From assembly GCA_030248135.1 (NCBI GenBank), contig JASANC010005037.1, positions 62,001 to 126,000 on the forward strand: a stretch of 64,000 nt of DNA, written 5' to 3'. The DNA comes from Theristus sp. LFF4_11 (Eukaryota; Nematoda; Chromadorea; Monhysterida; Xyalidae). A program made the translations under genes and the position numbers. The notes beneath the pieces were generated by a model. The model was not told the DNA's origin. It worked only from the letters and a program-made list of their open reading frames with translations, and did not search any database. This document shows, one piece after another, positions 23,501 through 34,000 of this stretch (positions are counted from its first letter, which is position 1; every line of letters starts with the position of its first letter).

Positions 23501-26448
23501 TTAAAATAACAAAAAGGTTCAAAGCAATTCACAAAATTCAAAAAAAACTGTTTTGAACCAACCGAGTTCGCTAATAGCACCATCAGAAATCGTCGACAGA
23601 GGAAACTGAGCGTGTTTCGAGTTTTCACGGCGCCGGAGACGCTCGAGAAGTCCGACGGCGATTTGACGGACGTCGACTCACCGGGGGTGTCGGTTGATGA
23701 GATCGAGTTCAGACTTTCCTGGAAAATAATATCCGAGTTTTTTGGACCAAAGTGGATGAAAATTGGGCGCCAAACACCAAAAGCTCTATTGTTCATCATT
23801 TAAATTCAATTTTAAGCGTGGTTCAATTCAATTCAAGATGCTTTTGAATATAGGAAGTTCGCTATTTCCGGTCTCGCCAGGTAGACGCATACCGCGGTGC
23901 CATACCATAAGTTTTGTTTGAGGAAAATGTAATGCAACAACAGCAAAAACTGAACACTTGAACATGCGTGGAAAGCACATTCTGAAAGACTGTCCTTGTC
24001 TTTATCAGTCTGCAAAGCCCAGCTCCGTCATAATTTAATATACCTGAGATCCCCAGAATCCAGAGTCATTCCGCTGTGCGTTCGGTGTGACGACAGAGGA
24101 CGAACAGACCGGACTCGACCGACTGTGCTCGTCAGCGCCGGTGGAAATGCTCGTGAAACTGCACATCGCCCGCTCCACTGTCTCCACCCACTCCGGCAGT
24201 CGACTCGCGTCGGCGTCATTCTAAAATTTTGCTTCTTTGTGCTCGTCTGGGAACAATGGATCCAGAAAATTACCACCAGTCATCGTGTATCAACAGGAGG
24301 CATCACAATTCGGCTGATAAACTCGGTTACAATTAGATCAGGAATTTTTCATTGAGTGAACCATTGCAGGATGCGACTGGTGCGGTTCCGAGCAAATTCG
24401 AAGTCGGAGTTCAAATCATGATGGGGTCCGTTTGTAAAGATAAACCTGCACAATTGAGATTCACTGGTTTGTGTGTGTGCAATGACTAGTGAGTCCAGTG
24501 AGCATTTTTGAATCTGTATTATTAGCTAGATGGAGCCAACCAGCGCGCCAGATTCCAGTTTTTTCTAGCACAGAAAACTGCGTGATATCGCATGAACCTT
24601 CAATTTGAACATCAACTGCGGCAGATGAGCAAGCCCGACCCATCTGTAATAGCTCTTGTGCGAGCGCGTCATGGCGTCCAGCGCCTCCATCACGTTCACG
24701 ATGTCATACACTCGACGCTTTTCCACGCCTGAAACACGATTTAGCTGAGTATTATTTAGCTGAATCCGAAACACTTCTCATGACGCCGATAACGTCCCAG
24801 CTTACTCTGGTATAACTCTATAACACCAACCTGCGTATGCACACAAAAACACATCATCGGACACAATATCGCATGTGTGCGTGCGTGTTTGTTTGTCCCA
24901 ATTAGGGTTAGGGAAAAAAAATCCGGATTTTTTTTTTAAATTAAAAAAAAAATTTAAAAAAATTTTTTTTTTTACAAGTTAGGTTTGTTCGAAGCGTCTC
25001 GTCGAGCTGAGTTCATCTAGACTATTTTCAGAACGATCCGGAAAACTATAAGAGCGAAAATCGTGTTTTATTGAAATTATGTCCATTTCGTAGAGGGAAA
25101 GTTGCATTACAACAGTAAAACAGGACAATTTTCGACGTGTACTTGAATATTGAACCGTTCTTAGTTGTTCCTCTTTAGAAAATTACCAAAATTTGACTGT
25201 GTTCAAAAATTCCTGTTTGCTGTAGCTAAGTCGGCAACCCCTGTCGACCCGGTCGCCCCCCCCCCAAGACACTTACTTTCAGGTTCAACCAGCTATGCTA
25301 TCTGCCACATGGCGAGAGCCCACTCTTCAAATCATCGTATCGAAAACACGTACCATGATTTCGCGATCACGTTGCGGGCAACTGACAGACGCAAGTTTAA
25401 CACGTTAGTTTAGCTCAGCACGCAAGTTTTAACATGTGGCCATGTTATCGGGTATCTGAAAAACGGTCGTGTGATGTGGTATTAACCAACATCTCCGCTC
25501 CAATTGTTTAACAATATATCGCACAACTCCATTGTAGACCTATAACATACGCCAATCAACAAAATATCATGTTCATCTCATGGCCTACCGACTGAAAAAA
25601 CATGTTCTAAGTTGCAAGAAAACGATTTCTGAAACGATATTTCAATTCAGTTAAGTCATTTCAACGCTAAAAATTGACTCTAGAAGTCATCCAAATCGAA
25701 AAACATGGAGTACGTCGGTCAAAATGACCAAATAATGACATGTACCTAAGCACACAAAGAAGTTGGGAAGAAAATTTGGTTTGAACTTTCAAAAAATTAT
25801 GCCATAAATCGAATTTTCAGAGCAAAGTAGAAGAAAAATTTTTCAAATTTTTTTTTTAAGTTTGAAAAAAAAATCCAAATTTTTTTTTTAAACGAAAAAA
25901 ATAAAAAAAAAATTTTTTTTCAAAGCCCCTAACCCTAGTCCCAATGCAACAATGCTGTGCTTCATACAAGATTTTGCACGACACAGTGAACCATGTTTTC
26001 ATTGAGTGCCATGCCACTGTAGATGGCTAAATTCACCACATCTTCCATTCCACTTGCCTAGCCGTCCAGCAACCGTTTCCATGTGAATGTCGTTCCCCTT
26101 TTTCGCCTCGCTCGTAACGTGCAACAAGAAACTGCAAATTGAAAACTTCGCTCAACAAAAGTTGTGAAAAATGAACAAATCACCGTATCAAAACCGAAGG
26201 AGCGATAAATAAAATTACCTCTGACAAAGCAAACTGAGACTTTTTTCCTTGCGTCCACTTTCGTGACACTCCACGTCGAGCGGATCGACGACGCTTCTCT
26301 TCTCATCGTCGGTCTCATTTTCGTCGGATTTCAAACGTTTCAGCACGTTTTCGGCGCACGCTTCCACCACGGACGAGACAGTCGGTCGCGTGTTCGTCTC
26401 GTGCTCATCGTGACACGACGACGCCGACGACGACGGTTGTTCTCTCAT
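20557..26448 (-). CDS. E2F7/8: atypical E2F repressor, E2F7/E2F8 type
   Basis: Eleven exons: 26219-26448, 26058-26131, 24598-24728, 24044-24220, 23563-23718, 23386-23473, 22913-23038, 22301-22570, 21667-21869, 20982-21231, 20557-20675. They sum to 608 codons with the stop (607 residues) and all phases match. Two winged-helix DNA-binding domains are visible. The first has RKEKSLSLLCQ, then GVEKRRVYDIVNVMEALD and HKSYYRWVGL; the second has TRNTLSFLCRRFLMVLL, GRKVSLDVASTILI and CRRLYDIANVLVALGLIKK. Each contains an RRxYDI(V/A)NV core. No dimerisation or marked-box segment follows, as expected for E2F7/8, which bind without DP and repress S-phase genes. The C-terminal half is low-complexity and ends GTPIDQNTGEWKRR. 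Intron 2 uses a GC donor and contains a 1-kb MITE; other introns contain a SINE and a palindromic MITE. Transcription is divergent from DNA2. Confidence 0.93.
21403..21511. mobile_element. Harbinger-like palindromic MITE, family H, TSD TTA
   Basis: 109 bp, with ends AGGCCCGTTTATACCTGACG and CGTCAGATATAAACGAGCCT, flanked by TTA on both sides. AGGCCCGTTTAT termini with TWA duplications are typical of PIF/Harbinger MITEs. A partial copy starts at 39102 in a DNA2 intron. Confidence 0.8.
22045..22205 (-). repeat. tRNA-derived SINE-like sequence
   Basis: On the minus strand the segment starting near 22198 folds as a tRNA-like head: CCCTCG pairs with CGAGGG, and a box-A-like TGGCCTGGTGG and a box-B-like GATCGAGCC are present. 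The anticodon arm is defective (loop one base short), and a non-tRNA body continues towards 22045. This is the usual build of a tRNA-derived SINE, not a working tRNA. Located in an E2F intron. Confidence 0.6.
23130..23235. repeat. short inverted-repeat element with GCTGATTGG ends
   Basis: ATCTAGCTGATTGGTTG at the left faces CAACCAATCAGCTATAG at the right, about 100 bp apart, in an E2F intron. Related words occur in many other introns of the window (see findings). Boundaries and target duplication are not clear. Confidence 0.45.
24903..25937. mobile_element. hAT-like MITE, family A copy 3, TSD GTCCCAAT
   Basis: 1035 bp with TAGGGTTAGGG / CCCTAACCCTA ends and the 8-bp duplication GTCCCAAT at 24895-24902 and 25938-25945. 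It lies in E2F intron 2, in the same orientation as the copy at 9750, and is nearly identical to it, so the insertion is recent. Confidence 0.92.
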
Positions 26449-28072
26449 CACAGGCGGCTTTTCAGAATCAGATCAAGAAGTTGCAAAACTGCTGAATGCT
26501 TTTATATTCATGCTGGCTGGCTTGCTAAAAAGTGAAAACTTTTCAAAAACTGTCAATTCCTTCACCGTCAAAAACAGGTGCAAAAAAACTGATAAACTCC
26601 AACTTCAGCAGCAGCACAAGTACAAGACCAAGAAAACTTGTCGGCTGGTTGGTGATCAAAAAAAGCCGCGCACCTTTTTCAAAAACATGATGCTCCGTGC
26701 GTTGCATGCTCAAAAAAACCGCGGCTGTCTGTGCTGAAAAAATGCGCGCGCAAATCGACACGATACAGCGCGTCACTTTCGCTTCTGAGTGTCATTATCG
26801 ACAAATCAGTGAGTGGAACTGCGTTTGTGCAGCCAATCAGCAAATAGTGCGGCAAATTCAAGCGTGCGCACACACACACAGAAGGGAAGGGGCGCGCGAT
26901 TTTCTGTGTCTGCTGCTGCGTCGAGCTGAGCAAATACCAACAACATGATTTGACGTTTTTTGCGGGGGAAAAGATTGTGTGTGTGTCATGTGTGTGTTTG
27001 TGTGTGCCGGGCCGGGTCGTGTGTTATATTATGCGTGAATTTGTCAGGACATTGCAGCAAAGGTCCCCGTTGCGTAGTTATGTGATTCTGTATCCAAAAA
27101 TACTCATCTTTTTGTTTGTGTCTGCCGTATATTTTTTTTGTGTTTCTTTCTTTCGCTCTTTGTGCAGGTTCGAAGGGTCGAAATGAGGGTTTTTCGCGCG
27201 CATTACCTGAGTGGATGTGCGGTTTTTTACCCCTTCCTCCCCCCTCACCCCCAATCTGCGTTTCTTCTTCTTGCATAACATCGTCTGCTTGTTTTTCTCT
27301 CTCACTTCTGTGTTTTGTGCGTTGCTTTTTTTCGAAATTATTGATATAATGATAATTGCTCTGCAATGCAATCCCAAATTCTTGTGTGACGACCCACTCT
27401 TGATCTTCTTGGCTGGCGTTGGTCGTTGGTGGGCTGCTTTCCTTTCATTCCACCCATCTCGGCCCCTGACAAAACTCGAAGCAAACCCGGAACACGCTTG
27501 ACAAAGACTCGAAGAAATCCGGAGGTTGCGCGCAGCGAAAAGTGACACATATTTTATATTCACACAACACACGCAACGGAAACCTTCCTTGAACCGGAAA
27601 AACCCGGAACACGGAGTAAACACGGAAAACAATTGAAAATGATCCAATTTCGTTGGAAATCAACGCAAACAATCAGGGTGAACAATTTGGGCGCCAAATT
27701 TAAAACCTTCGCTTTGGCGGGAAAGTTAAAAACCGTGCAACAGTTGAAAACAGATGAAAGATGATCAGGTTTTGTTGGAAGTGCATGGTGTCACTTTTCG
27801 CTGCTTCGTAATGCTATCTCCGGGTTTTTGTCAAACCCCGATCCCGGCAGAATCAAAGATCTGCTTCAGAAAGAAACTTTTTGATGCAAATGATCAGCAT
27901 GGAATTGTTGATTGATAAGCGTGGAATTGTTTATTGAAGAAATCACACTGTTTTCGGGTTGACACGGACAAGAACAAGAAATCAATCAATTCACTGTAAC
28001 CAACGAACATTGTGATGTCATTGTACAATTTCAGGTTCCCACCAAATCGCTGTTGTTGCCCTGCAGTGCACG
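26449..28072. other. divergent intergenic region between E2F7/8 and DNA2
   Basis: About 1.6 kb separates the two start codons. It holds GT-rich microsatellite sequence (about 26975-27010), a CT/pyrimidine-rich stretch near 27120-27310, and two E2F consensus sites at 27690-27724. No coding exon is secure. Spliced 5' UTR exons of either gene may lie here; TTGCCCTGCAG just before the DNA2 start looks like an acceptor. Confidence 0.55.
27690..27724. promoter_or_regulatory. paired E2F binding sites in the divergent promoter
   Basis: TTTGGCGGGAAA (27713-27724, plus strand) is a textbook E2F site, and TTTGGCGCC on the minus strand (27690-27698) is a second. They lie 349 bases upstream of the DNA2 ATG and about 1.24 kb upstream of the E2F start. 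E2F7/8 is known in other animals to repress E2F-driven S-phase genes, so the sites suggest feedback on itself and control of DNA2. The sites are seen; the regulation is inferred. Confidence 0.65.
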
Positions 28073-31000
28073 ATGATTTTCACCAGCAAAGTCGCCGTCA
28101 AACCCAAGTCAAACATTGACAGATCATCGAAACCGAACACTGAACACCGAACAATGCCGCCGTCCTCGTCGTCCTCGTCGCTGTCGTGGAACAGCAAATC
28201 CCGTCCGTCGGTCCCTCAAACTGATTCAACTTTGAGTTCGAAACGTTCAAACATCCAAAATCAAGCGCGCGTCAACAAGCCGCTGATGCAACGGCAGCCA
28301 CCACTGCTTTCTTCACCCTCTGCTTTTTTGCCAATCAACGACAACACCGCAAGCGGTTCGAACTCAAAAATCGCGCCAACTTCCAACGTGAAACGAGCGA
28401 GCGCCGCCGTGTGTGAACATGAGGAGGAGAAAGACGATCTCCAATGCGAACAGCCGACGCCGAAACGACGAAAGTCCGATGAAAATCGAATTGCGCCCAG
28501 CAGACGGCCACCGGCAACGTCGATAGCAGGAGAGTCGAGTGGGAAATGGATCACCGAACTTGAATCTGTCGATTTTGTTGTTGTCGCTGGTTTGAACACC
28601 AATGGTATTGACACTTTGTTCATTGTTACTTTTTGCATCGCAATAACAACCGTGTTTTTGCGGTTTGCTGATTGCCGCGCTGGTTGATTTGAATTGGATT
28701 GTTTGTTCAAAACTGCAAAAAACTGATGTTCATATTCTGGCATTTGCAATTTGGTGTGCTGATTGGCTGCATCGAGCTGAATTGAGCTTCACCAATCGGT
28801 GACCGTGACCCCAATTCAATCGCAGACAACCAGCTGATTACCCATGTATTACGTTTGACTGTAACATTTTATTGACGTTGGTTCACTTCAGTTCCATTTT
28901 TGTGCACTTTGTTAAGGCGACGTGCACAGCTACGACGTCCAGCCGTTGTCGCCCGAGACAACAACAACAACGAACAGCAAAACAAAAACTCACCAGAAGC
29001 GTCTCGTTCTGCATGGCTATTGGGCGCAAACGACGATTCTGGCGCCCGGCGACAAAGTGCGCCTGTTTTCGGCCGAAGTTTTCGACGATTCAAAGTCGCA
29101 GATCGACGTCACGGACGAACGCAACTTTTTACTGGTGCAACCGGACACACTCGTCCAGTGCACGTCGGTCGCCGGCGGTGTGTACTGCCTGAGAAAGGTG
29201 ATTGGTTGGTCATATCATATGCAGTCAGCTGATTGGTTGCGTGCACCGCGTCATGTGTGCATTTCTGTGCAGGACAGTCTCCACCTTCACAGCAATGCCT
29301 GCACAGATTATGCATGCATCTCACGTAGGCACCAACCCATCGGCATATCATGTTGATATTGATTTGCGGTTGAAAATTGTGAATCTTCACGTTCATCAAT
29401 GCAGCCTTTGTGAATCACGCTCATCTCGTCACTGCGTGTTGGGTTTTCGATTTATGTTCATGAGCTGTTTCTCCGTTGAAAGCTGAAATGAGCCAGCGAT
29501 TTTCAGCGGTACTTCCATGACGCTGCCTCGTTGCCGATAAAACTGTTTACATGCTGTTTATTTCAAATTTACGGTCGTCTTGAACGAAAAATTCCGCGGC
29601 GGCTGCGACCCGGGCAATCGAGTGATGCTGATGGGCACCGTGGTGCACTGTTTGTTTCAAAAGGCGATCCTGCACTGTGCAACCGTGTTGACCGACGAAT
29701 GGCTGGCCAAACAGACGCGCAGTTTGCTCATGCAGGTGTCTTAAGGCGCATTCATGAAACAGTATTTAGTGACCGCGCAGCCATGTTTTAACACAGCTAC
29801 GCGTCACTAAATATACTGCTTCGTGAATGCCCCTTTACATAAGAAAACGTTTTAACGTTTGTTTGTTTTGTCTTGATGCAATCAAAGATGCAAGATTATC
29901 TATCATGGAATAGCCGAAATTCATGAATGTTTTCTCGACTCATCGCAGGATCAGTCGATACTGGAGCAAATGTGGGCGCTGGAATGGCCGGTGGAGCAGT
30001 TTTGTCGCGACGCCGTCGTCTATTTCCCGCACATACGGTTCGGGATAATTGTGTTCGATTTGCAATCTGCATGGAACTATTCGCTTCCCAAATCATTGAG
30101 TCATTCAATCTTGAATTCAGATCACAAAGAAATCTGATTTTTTTGCAGATCATGGTGCACCAAGTATTTATCAAGCGTCAACAGCAAGCGAATTCCCACC
30201 AACACAACCACCACCAAGTTAAAAGAGCAACAGTTCTCCGGAAATCTGTGCAACGCCACCGTGGACAGCGTACGGGACATCGAGGAGAACGTGTGGTGTT
30301 CGAAGTTCGGTATTCGCGGCAAGATCGACATCAGTTTGAGAGTGAACGGCTGCGCGCAGCAGCGGTTCGTGCCGGTCGAATTGAAGACGGGCAAGAGCTC
30401 GAACGGAGCGGACCACCAGGGTCAGGTTGGTTGGTGATGCAAATGATGAATAAGATTGGTTGGTTGGAATAGTCTAAAAGAAAAAAACTTCGGCTAATCA
30501 GCGAACTGGATTACTGGAGACAGTGAAAATAGAAACAAACCAGCGAATGACTTATTGCGGAATGGGCTGTATAAATCAGTCACTACTTTACTGGATACTG
30601 GCTGATTGGGTAAGTCAATTGAATTGTATGCATTGTTATGTGTATTGAATTGTCAATTGTTATGTGTTATGTCAATTGAATTGTATGCCAGTGTGATAAA
30701 TCCAGCCGACGAGTTAGATTGACCATCAGAAGACGTGAGAAGAAAGATTGAATTGCATTTTGTTCGTGTTCGTTTGTGCAGGTGCTGCTGTACACACTGA
30801 TGTTGTCATCGTTCAGTCATCCGGACGAAACGGGCGCCCTTGATGGTCTGCTTGTGTACGTTTTGTCACGAATCCAATTTTACGTTTTTTTTCAAATCTG
30901 GTCGTTTCCTTGCACGTTTTTTTTTGTTTTTCGGTTCGTGCGGTAAAAAAAGTCGGTCGCATTTGTCTGGCGCAGAGGTTGATTCACCTCTTGCAGTTGC

Positions 31001-34000
31001 AGTCGTATTACTGCATTTTTTGAAAATAATGTAAATTCAACGGCAACCGTGGTCAAGTGCCAGCAACCAGCCAGTCAGCTAGTTTTTTTTTCAAAAAAGG
31101 CATGAACACCCCCTAAAACCGTGATCCGTGTCCACGTTGTTCTCTTGCTTTCTTCAGCTACGTCCGTGACGGCCGCACGCACACGGTCAGTCGATCGTAT
31201 CACGCGATTCGCGCGCTTCTGCAGTTGCGCAACGAACTGGCGCATTTTCTCGCGCAGCCAATCAGCGACCTGCACCGATTACCGGATGTGCTTGAGGATG
31301 AGCGCAAATGCGCCAGCTGCGAGCAACGACTGAACTGTGCTCTGTGGAGAGACACGTTTGAGGTGTGATGATGACCAGTCTGAATTGAATTCTGAATTAT
31401 AATGTCGATGATTATGGTGATTATTAGCCAAATGGGCTGTGCCTAGAGATGTAAGGGTCAAAAAAAAAATTTTTTTTTTATTTTTTTTTTAAAAGGTAAA
31501 AAAAATGAGCATTTTTTATTTTATTTTTTTTATTAAAAATTTTTGAAATTTTTTCTTTAATGTGCCCTGAAAATGCCGTTTTTGGCATAATTTTTCGAAA
31601 GTTCAACAAAAATTTTCTTTGACTTTACCTTGTCACTTAGTCTTCAACGCTGCAGGTGGTATTCTGGATTGATTTATCGACTGTTTTCAGCCTTGGTGAG
31701 TGACTAGCAAATTGACCCGTGCCTACGGCACGATTAGCTGATAACTACAATTATTTTTTCAGAGTGGATTTTTGCTTCTTGACCTTGCCCACGATCCGGA
31801 CTAAAAATGCATTGCATTTTGATTTTGAGCTGCTTCAACCGACTGTTGTTGATTTACCATGAAATAAACGTTCATTTTTAAAGCACTCGTATCCGTCGAT
31901 GCTTCTACTTTTTGAGAATCATAGCATTTCAGTTGTTTTTGAAAACAGTGTTTTTTGCCAAGTATGTGATTTTGCTGATTTTATTGCTGTCGATTCAATC
32001 GTAGTCTGATTAAGTCACCGTATCACTTATTACTGTGTGGTTTGGTTAATGCTGCTTCACCGTCATTCAGAGCCACAGATACTATTTCTCAACTTGCCAA
32101 TAATTTTGATAAGAACCGCTGTTTTTTTTTAATTCAAGCGTAAATATTCTTCTGCAAGCAACAGTAGCAACACAATCATGACTGCATTGCCATTCAAAAT
32201 ATGAAAAACAATCTTTTTTAATCAGCAACAAACAACTGCAATCTAAAGTATCACGATAAACTCTGATTTGTTACCTTCTTCAAAGTCGCTTAATTGTATT
32301 TTCATTCTTCTTTGTATTCCACTGTCATTCCCGTTTAAAGTATCAAAAAACAATGTTCTTTGATCAGCGACGATTAACAGCCATTTCCCTCAAAATATCA
32401 AAATCAATCTTGTTTTGTTAGCTTTTCCATGTCGTCAAATGTCGTTCAACTACCAAATGCTATTCCCGTTCAAAATATTAAAAAATCATTCCCGTTTAAG
32501 GTATCAGAAAACAATCTTTTGATGATGAGCGACAATTAACAGTCATTCCCGCTCAAAGCATCAAAAATCAATCTTTTCTATTCCTGTTCAAAAAAACTTA
32601 AAAAAACATGTCGTTTGATCAGCAACAATCAGCTGATATCGGTTTAAAATATTTAAAAAAATTGAAAGTCATCTGATTCAGTCAGCAGCATTTCGCTGTC
32701 ATTTTTGTTCGGTATGACAAAAACAATATTGTATGATCAGCAACAACTATCCCGTTCAAAAAGCAATCTTTTAAGCTTCTTAGTGAGTTGCATTTTATTG
32801 TCATGACCGTTAAAAGTATGATAAAACAATTTTTGATCAGCAACACACAACTGCTTCGTTCAAAATTCCCGTTCAAAATATTTAAAAACCTCTTCTGATC
32901 AGAATCATTCAACTGTTACTCTCGTTAAAAAATTGATCGATTATATGTGGACCGTTCCACTGCTTCGCCGTCGATCATGGCCACATCTGTTGATGCTGCA
33001 ATCCATATCTTGTGGAACTACAGTCTATTTTTTGTTCACAGTCTACAGTAAACAGTCAAACTACTTCTTGTTAGCTATTGTAATTCGATTGAACTTCTAT
33101 CTTTTCGTGTAAAGGAGGCGGAGTAATGTTGAATGATGTGTGGAAAAGCCGCACAGCTGAAAAGATGTGTCGCGCCCGAACGTAGTTCGAATACTATATA
33201 AAATAATTTTTTTTATTGAGGAAAGATTTTGATTAGCTTTTTCCCCATTTTTTTTGCACGAATCTGCCGACAGAATACGTCAAGTTTCGGTGATTTCAAA
33301 TTGCCGCACAGCCATAAAAAATTTTGTCTATCTTTGCGTGCAAAGGCATATTGATTGGGGCCCGTTTAATAAGAAAGATAATAGATTGCAAACAGCAGCA
33401 ACAGCCAAATCAAAGTGGTCGATTGTTTTCATTGCATAAGAATGATGATGATTAGGACGTTTACAGAACATAGAGTAAAAAATTCTCATGAATAATCATT
33501 AAAAATGGAGAGCAGCTAGAGATGATGATATATATATATGTGGCAAATTCAGAATAGCTTGGCGCCAATTCAAATCGACCAAAATTGACACGCTAAGACA
33601 CACACACGGTCTTCCTGTTTTAGTATTATAGACTAGCCAATTGACCCGTGCCTACGGCACGGTTAGCTGATAAAAAATTATTATTTATGAGTGGATTTTG
33701 GCTTTTTGAACCGTGCTAAAAATGCATTGCATTTCGATTTTGAGCTGCTTTAGTTGTTCCCGTTGTTCAAATGATCAGAAAACAATCTTCTGATCAAGAA
33801 CACAATCTTTACTACATTCCCTTTCAAAGTTAAAAACAATCTTTTTTAATCACCAACGGTCAATTGCTGTTCCCGTTAAAAAAAGTAAAGCGATTTTAAA
33901 ATTAGTTGAAATGAAACGACAAAAAGTAAGATTTTATAAAAATCGTTTTTGAATGTAATGTAATTCCAATTTTGAATTTTTGTTTTTGAAATTGACACAT

